Below are positions 54,740-62,911 of a stretch of 64,000 nt of DNA, piece by piece. The position numbers and the translations under genes are program-made. This DNA is from an uncultured Hyphomonadaceae bacterium (GTDB taxonomy: Bacteria; Pseudomonadota; Alphaproteobacteria; Caulobacterales; Hyphomonadaceae), in the NCBI GenBank assembly GCA_913057945.1, contig CAJXOF010000009.1:1-64000 (forward strand), given 5' to 3'. The notes beneath the pieces are model-generated. The model was not told the origin of the DNA. It searched no databases and saw nothing but the letters and a program-made list of their open reading frames with translations. Every line of letters begins with the position of its first letter. Within the stretch, counting starts at the first letter, position 1.

Positions 54740-56147
54740 ATTTTTCCCTGTATCGCTGCACGACCCGCAGGGCGATCAGGTTGAAACCGAGGGTGACCAG
54801 GAACAGGACAAGGCCAAGCGCGAACGCCGAGAGGGTCTTCGGACTGTCGAATTGCGTCTCACCCGTCAGAAGCGCCACGATCTGAACCGTAATGGTCGTC
54901 AAATCCGTTGACGGATCGAAGGAGATGCGGGCTCGCTGCCCCGCGGCCATGACCACGATCATGGTCTCACCGATAGCGCGTGACACGGCCAGCAGCATGG
55001 ACGCCACAATGCCCGGCAAAGCGGCTGGCAGGATGATCTGCTTGATGGTTTCCGACTTGGTTGCGCCCATGGCGAATGCCGCATCGCGCAGGGTCTGCGG
55101 AACGGCGTTGATCACGTCATCCGAGAGCGACGACACGAACGGAATGACCATGACGCCCATGACGAGGCCTGCCGCCAGCGCACTGGTCGGTTGGGCGGCC
55201 AGGAAGGGTTCCGAGGTCACGCCGATATTGATCAGGAGCGAATTGATGCCGAGCGCTGCCGCGCGTACGCCGGGCGCAATCACCAAGAGCGCGAAGAAGC
55301 CGTACACAACGGTCGGGATGCCGGCCAGCATCTCCAGCAAGGGCTTCATGTAGCGCCGTGTCCGCACAGAGGCGTATTCGGACAGGTAGATCGCGGCAAA
55401 GAGACCAATCGGCGCCGCCACGAACATGGCGATCAGGGCGATCATGAACGTGCCGAAGAAAAGCGGGAGCGCGCCGAATTCGGCGCTGGTCTGGGCATTC
55501 CAGCGCGTGCCGAACAGGAAATCCGTGACGGGTACCTGCGCGAAGAAACGCAGGCTCTCATAAAGCAGCGAGGCCACGATCCCGACCGTGGTGGCAATGG
55601 CAATCGCGGCGCACAGGAACAGGAAGGCCTCAGCCCCTCGCTCCACCTTCAGGCGCGCGCGGAAATCCGGCGCCACTTTCCGGCGGGCATAGCTAATGCC
55701 GCCAATGGCCGCGAGGATCATGGCCGCCAGGGTCGCCGCCTTGAGGCTGCCGGAGAGTTCGAGGAAACGGCTGGTGACCGTCGCAAAGATGCGGTCCGCG
55801 CCAGCATAACCGCCCGTTTTCGCCGCGCCGGCAACTGCTTCCAGATAGGATTGGAGTTCGGCCTTGGAGAGGGTGTGAAAGCCTTCGGGCAGCTCACTGT
55901 TGAGCAGGCCGAAAACTGCGGTCTGTGAGAACAGGACATAGACGGCTGCGATCAGCAGCGTGGGCAACAGCCCCCACATCGCGACATAATATCCGTGATA
56001 GTTGCCGCGCGAGTGGAATTTGTGGCCGCCTGAAACAAGGTAACGCTCAGCCCGTATCCGTCCCACAGAGAATCCGGTCGTGACCACGAAGACAAGCAGC
56101 GCGGTCAGCAACCATCCCATAGGTAGTTGGCCGAGCTGCTGCACCAT
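54732..56147 (-). CDS. pstC: Phosphate ABC permease PstC, long form
   Basis: Partner permease of PstA. The 471 residues include an N-terminal extension with two predicted spans (about 10-28 and 52-70) and a cytoplasmic part, then the permease core (AIYLSEYASVRTRRYMKPLLEMLAG and the EAA loop MGATKSETIKQIILPAALPGIVASM). It is the first gene of pstC-pstA-pstB-phoU-phoB. The gap to the divergent hslV is 129 bp, where a Pho-box should be sought; I do not see an unambiguous one by eye. Confidence 0.94.
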   Translation of the reverse strand: MVQQLGQLPMGWLLTALLVFVVTTGFSVGRIRAERYLVSGGHKFHSRGNYHGYYVAMWGLLPTLLIAAVYVLFSQTAVFGLLNSELPEGFHTLSKAELQSYLEAVAGAAKTGGYAGADRIFATVTSRFLELSGSLKAATLAAMILAAIGGISYARRKVAPDFRARLKVERGAEAFLFLCAAIAIATTVGIVASLLYESLRFFAQVPVTDFLFGTRWNAQTSAEFGALPLFFGTFMIALIAMFVAAPIGLFAAIYLSEYASVRTRRYMKPLLEMLAGIPTVVYGFFALLVIAPGVRAAALGINSLLINIGVTSEPFLAAQPTSALAAGLVMGVMVIPFVSSLSDDVINAVPQTLRDAAFAMGATKSETIKQIILPAALPGIVASMLLAVSRAIGETMIVVMAAGQRARISFDPSTDLTTITVQIVALLTGETQFDSPKTLSAFALGLVLFLVTLGFNLIALRVVQRYREKYE

Positions 56148-56276
56148 TCAGGCGGTTCCCTTCCATCCGCGCCCAGATAGCCGGGCAAAGCTACACTTAT
56201 ATGACATATTGCTGTGGAAACTCATGTAACAGGTACTCTCTTGAACAGACAGCATGGATCGGCCACATCAGAGCAC

Positions 56277-56834
56277 ATGACGAATGACAACCACAGCGCG
56301 GCCATCTGGCACGGCACCACGATCCTTGCCGTCCGAAAAGGCCAGAAACTCGTAATGCTCAGCGATGGCCAGGTTTCCATGGGCCAGACCATCATGAAGG
56401 GCAATGCCCGCAAGGTGCGCCGCATCGCCGGCGGTGAGATACTCGCCGGGTTTGCCGGCGCCACGGCAGACGCCTTTACTCTGTTCGAACGGCTCGAAGC
56501 CAAGCTGGAACGCCATCCGGGCCAGCTCCAGCGCGCGGCCGTCGAACTCGCCAAGGATTGGCGCACCGAGAAATACCTCCAGAAGCTCGAAGCCCTGCTG
56601 ATCGTTGCCGACAAGGAATCGACACTGGTGATTACCGGCGCGGGCGATGTGCTGGAACCTGAGCACAATGTCGTCGCCGTGGGCTCTGGGGGCAATTTTG
56701 CGCTCGCCGCCGCGCGCGGCCTCTACGAGTACGAAGATGACTCCGAAGAGATCGGGCGAAAGGCCATGCAGATCGCCGCCGACATCTGCGTTTACACAAA
56801 TAGCCATTTCACGCTGGAAACGCTGGACCTTTGA
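56277..56834 (+). CDS. hslV: ATP-dependent protease subunit HslV
   Basis: Proteasome-like peptidase of the HslUV complex. The 185 residues have a 13-residue propeptide ending HG, after which Thr14 becomes the catalytic N-terminal threonine (TTILAVRKG). GDGQV-like [22 protein letters not shown] and [14 protein letters not shown] fit the family. ATG 56277 is chosen; the frame upstream is not conserved. hslU follows after 65 bp, the standard pair. Confidence 0.96.
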   Translation: MTNDNHSAAIWHGTTILAVRKGQKLVMLSDGQVSMGQTIMKGNARKVRRIAGGEILAGFAGATADAFTLFERLEAKLERHPGQLQRAAVELAKDWRTEKYLQKLEALLIVADKESTLVITGAGDVLEPEHNVVAVGSGGNFALAAARGLYEYEDDSEEIGRKAMQIAADICVYTNSHFTLETLDL

Positions 56835-56899
56835 TGTCCCCGCCTTTCGCGCCCCTGTTCCACGCTGGCTGACCGGCCAGCCCCAGTCTGGAAAACCTC

Positions 56900-58204
56900 A
56901 TGAAAGACCTTACCCCCCGCGAAATCGTCGCTGAACTTGATCGCCATATTGTTGGCCAGACAGGCGCCAAGCGTGCCGTCGCCATCGCATTGCGCAATCG
57001 GTGGCGCCGGAAAAAGGCCCCCGACTCCATCCGGGGCGAGATCACGCCGAAGAACATTTTGATGATCGGCCCCACGGGCGTCGGCAAGACCGAAGTATCG
57101 CGTCGCCTTGCCCGGCTCGCCAATGCGCCCTTCCTGAAGGTCGAAGCCACGAAATTCACGGAAGTCGGCTATGTCGGCCGCGACGTTGAGCAGATCATCC
57201 GGGATCTTGTTGAAGCGTCGATCTCCATGATCCGCGAACAGAAGCGTGAAGGTGTTGCAGCCCAGGCCAAGGACGCGGCAGAAGAACGCTTGCTGGATGC
57301 CCTGGTCGGTGAAGAGGCTCAATCCTCCACGCGGGAAGTCTTCCGCGGCAAGCTCCGCGCCGGTGAGCTGGATGACAAACCAGTCGATCTCGACATCGCC
57401 GAAACCAGCAGCCCGATGCAGATGATGGACATCCCCGGTCAGGGCGGTTCCATGGGCATGATCAATCTCTCCGACATGCTCGGCAAGGCGATGGGCGGAC
57501 GCACCAAGCGCGTGCGCACCACAGTCAAGGAAGCCTACCAGCCGCTGATTGAGGAAGAAGCAGATCGCTTGCTGGATGAAGATGCAATTGTCCGCGAAGC
57601 GGTTCACGCCGTGGAAGAGGATGGCATCGTTTTTCTGGATGAAATCGACAAGGTCGCCGCAAAGCAAGGTCGAGGCGGCGCCGATGTCAGCCGCGAAGGT
57701 GTCCAGCGCGACCTGCTCCCCCTGATCGAGGGAACCACGGTCAGCACCAAGCGCGGCTCAGTGAAGACCGACCATATCCTGTTCATCGCTTCAGGCGCAT
57801 TCCATGTCTCCAAGCCGTCGGACTTGCTCCCGGAACTGCAAGGCCGCCTGCCTATCCGCGTCGAACTTGACGCGCTGACACGCGACGACCTTCGCCGGAT
57901 CCTCGTCGAACCGGAGGCGAGCCTCATCCGCCAATACCAGGCGCTGATGCAGGCCGAAGGCGTCACGCTGGAATTCGAAGACGCCGCCATCGACCGCCTC
58001 GCCGACTTGGCAGAGGCCGTAAACAGCAGCGTCGAAAATATTGGCGCGCGCCGGTTGCAGACCGTGCTGGAGCGCCTTCTGGACGAGATCAGCTTCGAGG
58101 CCCCCGACAAGACAGGCGAGACCATCACGATCACGCCGGACTATGTTAATGAGCGTGTCGCGAGCCTGGCCGGCGATGCGGACCTGTCGAAATTCATTCT
58201 CTAG
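56900..58204 (+). CDS. hslU: ATPase subunit HslU
   Basis: AAA+ unfoldase for HslV. The 434 residues have [16 protein letters not shown] at the N-terminus, Walker [10 protein letters not shown], pore loop [10 protein letters not shown], the intermediate domain (about 110-230), Walker [34 protein letters not shown], and the C-terminal tail ending KFIL that docks in HslV. Its stop codon lies 6 bp from the stop of the Nudix gene on the other strand. Confidence 0.97.
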   Translation: MKDLTPREIVAELDRHIVGQTGAKRAVAIALRNRWRRKKAPDSIRGEITPKNILMIGPTGVGKTEVSRRLARLANAPFLKVEATKFTEVGYVGRDVEQIIRDLVEASISMIREQKREGVAAQAKDAAEERLLDALVGEEAQSSTREVFRGKLRAGELDDKPVDLDIAETSSPMQMMDIPGQGGSMGMINLSDMLGKAMGGRTKRVRTTVKEAYQPLIEEEADRLLDEDAIVREAVHAVEEDGIVFLDEIDKVAAKQGRGGADVSREGVQRDLLPLIEGTTVSTKRGSVKTDHILFIASGAFHVSKPSDLLPELQGRLPIRVELDALTRDDLRRILVEPEASLIRQYQALMQAEGVTLEFEDAAIDRLADLAEAVNSSVENIGARRLQTVLERLLDEISFEAPDKTGETITITPDYVNERVASLAGDADLSKFIL

Positions 58205-58210
58205 CGTAAG

Positions 58211-59014
58211 CTAGACGTTCACCCGCGACAGCAATTCCACGGTCTGCCCATACCCCTCGACTTCGGGAATGATCAGGCACGGCTCGCCTTCCGGCGTCTC
58301 CGATTGCTGGGGCTTCACCGTCACGACGGTCTCGCGACCGAACCGGTCCACAGCATCGGCCACAGAACTCGCCGTTGCAAACTTCTTCAAATTCATCCGG
58401 GTCGGGAAGATGATGACCGCCTCTCCCGCCTCCTCTGCCTCCAGGGCGGCCTGCGCGCCGATCCAGACAGAATCAGTCGTCTCCCGGCCATCATGCGCGG
58501 CAATCTGGTCTGGTGGGGCGGGCGCGACATAGAAATGCGTGTCGAACCGCTTGGGCATCATGTCCGGAGTGATCCAGTGGCCGAAATGCACGAGGCTATC
58601 CAGCGCAAGGACAAGCTCATTGTCCCGGATCAGTTCAAGGAAACTTTGCTCACCGCGATCCACGGCTGAACGGAACGGGTCCAGCTTCTCCGCCATGTCC
58701 GGGCCAACCAAGGGCTGGTTGGTCCCGCGCTGGGACCGGGGGCGCGCCAGCAGGAGGCCCGACTCCTCGAAGGCCTCGCGCACAGCGGCGATCCGCGCAT
58801 CCTGCTGGACCGGCCCGAAATCGCCGTCGGTATAAGGGTCCCAGTCTGCGCTCGAATCCTCCGGGGTCGCCTTCCCACCCGGGAAAACGAGTGCCCCGGC
58901 CGCGAAATCGATTTGGTAATGGCGTTTCACCATCAGCACTTCAGGAACGGACGAACCATCCCGAACAATAAGGACTGTGGCGGAGAGTCGTGGCGCATCG
59001 GGCGTGATTGTCAT
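58211..59014 (-). CDS. Nudix hydrolase (NUDT7/19-like)
   Basis: 267 residues. The Nudix box is stretched: GGKATPEDSS (about 47-56) is separated from REAFEESGLLL by about 25 residues of insertion instead of the usual five. This spacing is typical of the NUDT19/coenzyme A diphosphatase-like branch. A C-terminal region (ITPDMMPKRFDTHFYVA) with RFDTxFF-like motif supports this. It probably cleaves CoA or acyl-CoA pyrophosphate, although that is by family only. It is divergent from the EAL-like gene. Confidence 0.85.
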   Translation of the reverse strand: MTITPDAPRLSATVLIVRDGSSVPEVLMVKRHYQIDFAAGALVFPGGKATPEDSSADWDPYTDGDFGPVQQDARIAAVREAFEESGLLLARPRSQRGTNQPLVGPDMAEKLDPFRSAVDRGEQSFLELIRDNELVLALDSLVHFGHWITPDMMPKRFDTHFYVAPAPPDQIAAHDGRETTDSVWIGAQAALEAEEAGEAVIIFPTRMNLKKFATASSVADAVDRFGRETVVTVKPQQSETPEGEPCLIIPEVEGYGQTVELLSRVNV

Positions 59015-59132
59015 TCTTATGGTCCCGTTTTTCTGTCAAATTTCCTCAAAATCCGCACGGATTTCTGCGCGTGATCTTCAATCCTCTCCCCTAGGGAAGG
59101 CAATAGGCACGGTCAGAAAGACGGGAAGAGTG

Positions 59133-59813
59133 ATGCGGGAATTGCTTCAAACGAAAGTTGTCGCCCACAGTGGACAGAAGGTCCATCTCCGCTTCCAGCC
59201 GGTAATGCACGTGCTCGACGGCACCTCTTTTGGCGCCGTTTGCGAACTGTCCCAGCAGTATGAGGAAAAGGCGGCGTTCGGCCCCCGGGCGGACGCCCGT
59301 GCGGTTTCCGGACCGGGAAAATGGCTCGCGGATCGTCTGCTGGAAATCGCCAGCGCGGCCCACATTTCTGACAATCGTCTCCGCCCTATTCTCGTTCCCG
59401 CCCCGGCTGCCGCTCTGATAGACGACAATACCGCGGTGGGCTGTGACGCAGCCATTCGGCGCACGACGCTGTGCCAGCAGGAAATCAGCCTCGAATTCCA
59501 GGATTCGGCCTTTGCCGATGGTCGTTCTGATGCTGTTCACCGCGTTGCGAGTCTTCGCAAGCGCGGCTTCCGCGTTGCCATCGACATGCGCAAATCCTGG
59601 CAGACCCAATTACGCGACGGCCTTGGCCTGATGATCGACAGCATTCGCGTCGATGCCCGCGAACTGGAAGTCAATGAAGAGCTGATGGATATCTGCGAGT
59701 CTGCGAGCGCCGCTGGCATTCTCGTCATTGCCGATAAAGCCAATTGGCGCGATGGCACCTTCCTGGACAGCCTCGGCATCAAGGCCGGCGTTCGGATGCG
59801 GACCGACTGCTAG
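59133..59813 (+). CDS. Degenerate EAL-domain protein
   Basis: 226 residues aligning with the EAL (c-di-GMP phosphodiesterase) fold: FQPVMHV at the N-terminus, EISLEFQDSAF where ELTE is normal, VASLRKRGFRVAIDMRKSW where the GxxxALDDFG core is expected, SIRVDARELE, and ILVIADKANWRDGTFLDSLGIKAGVRM. The EAL triad and the metal-binding DDFG residues are absent, so it is likely a catalytically dead c-di-GMP sensor or scaffold. GGGAAGAG precedes ATG 59133. Its stop shares CTAG with DUF2336. Confidence 0.65.
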   Translation: MRELLQTKVVAHSGQKVHLRFQPVMHVLDGTSFGAVCELSQQYEEKAAFGPRADARAVSGPGKWLADRLLEIASAAHISDNRLRPILVPAPAAALIDDNTAVGCDAAIRRTTLCQQEISLEFQDSAFADGRSDAVHRVASLRKRGFRVAIDMRKSWQTQLRDGLGLMIDSIRVDARELEVNEELMDICESASAAGILVIADKANWRDGTFLDSLGIKAGVRMRTDC

Positions 59814-60970
59814 GCGGCACCAACCGAGTCGCCGGTTTCTTCCATGGCGGCCATTTCCGAATAATAATCCAGCTTTTCAAGCAGGTAATCGAGGTCTCCC
59901 TTCGGGATCGCCTGGAACTGCGTCAGCACGCGTTCAATCATGCGCGCCCGGAAACGGGCCCGGTCATTGGGGCCGCCATCATGGGTGGTCTCATGGAACA
60001 CGTTCACAGCGGCGCGGAAGGCCGGCAGCATCTTGCGGGGCATGCCCGCACGATCAAATACGGCCTGCAAGCCGAGCGGGCCCGCATCATGAATCATCAG
60101 CCACACGCGCTGGTGCCCCACACCGGAGAGTTCCGCCAGGGCGTGTTCGACGAAAGGCATCTGACCGCAGCAGAGCGCGCGCATGATGAGCGAGTGCGTC
60201 AGACGGCCGTTAAGGTGCAATTGCGATACGAAGCGCGGCAAATCATAGGTTCGCCCCGCCTGCTCCACCAGATCGATCGTGGCTCGCTCGCGGGAAGCCG
60301 AGGCCAGGTCAATGGCCATCTGGGCCGGTAATTCATGGCGATTGACCAGCAGGTCAAACAACTGGCCAGACACCAATGAAACCATCTTCTCGGCGATATG
60401 GGTCGGGATGTATTCCCGGCTGATGAGGCCTTTCTGAACGCCCTCATCTGATCCGAACCGGCGTATCGAATTGTCATAGGCCGAATCGGTAAACTCGGCG
60501 CCCTCATTGGCCGACAGCATCCGGACCGCTTCGACGGTCCCGTGTTCGGAAATCACTTCGGTCAGCGTTGTCGAGAGGTGTTCCCGATTTGCGATAGCCG
60601 CCTGCTTCGCCGCCGTGACAGACAGGACCAGTTCGATCAGATCCTCTTCGGAGAAGACAGGCGAATCCTGAAGCACCGGAATGGCGACCGCCTCAATGTC
60701 CTGCGCCAGTTTCAAGGCGATTTCGCGCGGCAGGATCGGGGAGTTGCGCAGGGTGACAGACAGGGTGCGGCGCACCAGGTCGGCGGCGTCATCCGCCAGA
60801 ATGCCCATGATTTCCTGCGCATATTCGCGCTCGGCATCGCTCAACACATCCAGCGCGATGCGGCGGCACAGACGATGGGCCACTGACGCGCGGTCTTCAG
60901 GTGTCTCGCCCTTGATCAGGCGATGGATATCCTGCTCGCTCAGCTGCGGGCGAATGCTCTGGACGCTCAT
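59810..60970 (-). CDS. DUF2336 domain protein
   Basis: 386 residues, almost all helical, with repeats of HEAT-like helices (DDAADLVRRTLSVTLRNSPILPREIALKLAQD, IAEKMVSLVSGQLFDLLVNRHELP) matching the alphaproteobacterial DUF2336 family, whose role is not established. It lacks signal peptide or spans. ATG 60970 is chosen over a slightly longer frame. It lies downstream of tig with its own promoter gap and converges on the EAL-like gene, sharing a CTAG stop. Confidence 0.82.
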   Translation of the reverse strand: MSVQSIRPQLSEQDIHRLIKGETPEDRASVAHRLCRRIALDVLSDAEREYAQEIMGILADDAADLVRRTLSVTLRNSPILPREIALKLAQDIEAVAIPVLQDSPVFSEEDLIELVLSVTAAKQAAIANREHLSTTLTEVISEHGTVEAVRMLSANEGAEFTDSAYDNSIRRFGSDEGVQKGLISREYIPTHIAEKMVSLVSGQLFDLLVNRHELPAQMAIDLASASRERATIDLVEQAGRTYDLPRFVSQLHLNGRLTHSLIMRALCCGQMPFVEHALAELSGVGHQRVWLMIHDAGPLGLQAVFDRAGMPRKMLPAFRAAVNVFHETTHDGGPNDRARFRARMIERVLTQFQAIPKGDLDYLLEKLDYYSEMAAMEETGDSVGAA

Positions 60971-61054
60971 CTTCTGATGCCTCTTCCTTACGATTCGACA
61001 CAAATTCGCGGTATGCGGTTAACATCCAGTTTACCTATTGAGGTTTGGCCCATG

Positions 61055-61083
61055 AAAAAAGCCGGTCACTGCGGACCGGCTTT
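61055..61083 (-). terminator. Intrinsic terminator of tig
   Basis: Perfect 10-bp stem, AAAGCCGGTC (61058-61067) with GACCGGCTTT (61074-61083), 6-base loop. Read on the minus strand it ends in a T6 run (61060-61055). It lies 26 bp after the tig stop codon and 85 bp before the DUF2336 start, separating the two transcripts. Confidence 0.88.
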
Positions 61084-61109
61084 CCTCAAAACTTCGTCTT
61101 CTGTGAAGA

Positions 61110-62447
61110 CTATTCGTCTTCTTCCTTGAAGAGCTCCTCACGGGAAACTGTTTCCTCGGTGATTTCAGCAACTTCCAGGATATGGTCGACGACCTTGTCT
61201 TCATAGATCGGTGCGCGCAGCTGGGCCATTGCGCCCGGATTGTTGCGGAAGAATTCCACGACCTGGGTTTCCTGGCCCGGATACTGGCGCGCTTCACGGA
61301 TCAGGGCCTGATTCACTTCCTGCTCGGAAATGCGAACATCCGCCACACGGCCGATCTCTGCGAGCACGAGGCCAAGGCGGACACGGCGCTCGGCGATCTT
61401 GCGATACTCTTCCTTGAGCTCGTCCTCGGACTTGTCCTTGTCTTCGTCAGCGGTGCGCCCAGCATCCATTTCTGCCTGCAGCTGCTGCCAGATCTGGTTG
61501 AACTCCTGCTCCACCATGTTCGGCGGCAGATCGAAGCTGTGCGCTTCGTCCAGCTGGTCCAGAAGATTGCGCTTCGCCTTGGCGCGGGAGGCACCATCAT
61601 GCTCGGCTTTCAGCTGGTCCTTCACGAGGCCGGTCAGCTGCTCAAGGCTTTCCAAGCCGAGGCCCTTGGCGAACTCGTCGTCAAGTTCAGCGGTCTTCGG
61701 CGCGCGCACTTCGTGCACTTTCACTTCGAAGACGGCTTCCTTGCCAGCGAGATCGGCAGCGCCATACTCTTCCGGGAAGCTGACGGTCACGTCTTTTTCG
61801 TCGCCGGCTTTCACGCCGACAAGTTGATCTTCAAAGCCAGGGATGAACTGGCCGGAACCGATGACGAGGGTCTGTTGTTCGGCGCTACCGCCTTCAAAGG
61901 CTTCGCCGTCGATCTTGCCGACGAAATCCATGACCACCGCGTCGCCATCCTTGGCTTTCGCCGTTTTCGCGCGCGCTTCGTACTGGGTGTTCTGTTCCGC
62001 GATGCGGCCGAGAGCCTCGTCAATCTGCTCCTGGGAGACTTCTGCGACGGGGCGCGTGATGGCCAGCTTGCTGACATCGGCCGGCTCGAATTCCGGCATC
62101 ACGTCGACATTCATGTTGTAGGACAGGTCGGCCTGGCCTTTGACCACGGCTTCCATGTCACCGTCGAGCTGGACGTCTGGCTGGCCAGCCGGGCGCAGCT
62201 CATTGTCTTCCAGCGCTTTCTGGTTGGTTTCGGTGACCAGCTTGTTGATCAGCTCGCCCATCAGGTCCTGGCCATACAGCTTGCGGACGTGGGATGCGGG
62301 CACCTTGCCCGGACGGAAGCCCTTGAGCTTCATTTGCGGCCGGATTTCTTCAATCCGCTCGTCGAGTTTCGCCTGCAGTTCCGAGGCCGGCACTTTAACG
62401 GCGAACGTGCGGCTAAGACCTTCTGCCTTGGTCTGGGTAACTTCCAT
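61110..62447 (-). CDS. tig: Trigger factor
   Basis: Ribosome-associated folding chaperone and peptidyl-prolyl isomerase. The 445 residues start MEVTQTKAEGLSRTF and include the ribosome-binding signature LKGFRPGKVPASHVRKLYG, the FKBP-type middle domain (GDAVVMDFVGKIDGEAFEGG), and the helical C-terminal arms. ATG 62447 is preferred; ATG 62459 would add four residues. In many relatives clpP-clpX follow tig, but here DUF2336 does. Confidence 0.96.
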   Translation of the reverse strand: MEVTQTKAEGLSRTFAVKVPASELQAKLDERIEEIRPQMKLKGFRPGKVPASHVRKLYGQDLMGELINKLVTETNQKALEDNELRPAGQPDVQLDGDMEAVVKGQADLSYNMNVDVMPEFEPADVSKLAITRPVAEVSQEQIDEALGRIAEQNTQYEARAKTAKAKDGDAVVMDFVGKIDGEAFEGGSAEQQTLVIGSGQFIPGFEDQLVGVKAGDEKDVTVSFPEEYGAADLAGKEAVFEVKVHEVRAPKTAELDDEFAKGLGLESLEQLTGLVKDQLKAEHDGASRAKAKRNLLDQLDEAHSFDLPPNMVEQEFNQIWQQLQAEMDAGRTADEDKDKSEDELKEEYRKIAERRVRLGLVLAEIGRVADVRISEQEVNQALIREARQYPGQETQVVEFFRNNPGAMAQLRAPIYEDKVVDHILEVAEITEETVSREELFKEEDE

Positions 62448-62911
62448 CGGTTCAATCATCCGTATCTTGGGTCACGGGCGCAAGAAATGCGCGCGGGCGC
62501 CCTGTGAATCCTGTCTGAAGGGGCGGCTTATGTCATAGCCGAAAGCCCCTGTCCACGCTGGACTATGCGCGTATTGCAGCACTTTCATCGACCCCTAAGC
62601 CAGCAGACAGTTTCGTGGACGTGGGAAGATAGCCACAGGCTCCCGTTTGGGCAGCCAGAAAGGGCTTGCGACTCAAAAACTCCGCCGCCCTTTTGAAGCG
62701 GCAGGCAAACGCAGGGGCGACTAGCTGCTGGCAAAGCACCCCACCCAATTCGACAGCCCAGCGCCCAGTCGGGCACCAATTAGCACTGTTGAAGGAATGG
62801 CATGACGCTAGGTATCCACGTGCAGCGCGAATTGACCAACGTCAAAACTTCCCGGTGAAATGACCCTCAAATATCCTCCCGAAATGAGTATGGGACAGGA
62901 GTGTGATTGCC
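62448..62911. other. 464-bp intergenic region between divergent tig and phaC
   Basis: No gene is supported; short open frames lack ribosome sites. It must hold the promoters of both genes. One notable element is a nested hairpin at 62520-62549. I considered a tmRNA or 6S RNA piece but could not recognise their diagnostic ends. Confidence 0.5.
62520..62549 (-). promoter_or_regulatory. Nested hairpin in the tig upstream region
   Basis: GGGGC (62520-62524) pairs with GCCCC (62545-62549), and inside it GGCT (62525-62528) pairs with AGCC (62537-62540), giving a 9-bp stem with an 8-base loop and a 4-base GAAA bulge. Located 72 bp upstream of the tig start codon, it may lie in the tig leader. No T-run follows on either strand. 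Confidence 0.35.

Noticed and set aside
53165-54784. 539-codon plus-strand open frame, rich in Arg, His and Gln
   Set aside because: Antisense to pstA; composition is that of a reversed hydrophobic gene, with no domain or ribosome site.
56237-56276. Possible heat-shock sigma promoter (CTTGAA followed by CCACAT) before hslV
   Set aside because: The -10-like element is weak and would place the start within a few bases of the ATG; I cannot support it over chance.
61182-62507. 441-codon plus-strand open frame, hydrophobic, superficially membrane-like
   Set aside because: Mirror image of the acidic tig gene; the trigger factor frame is unambiguous.
62448-62911. tmRNA or 6S RNA in the gap before tig
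   Set aside because: No tRNA-like end, tag reading frame or 6S central bubble could be recognised.
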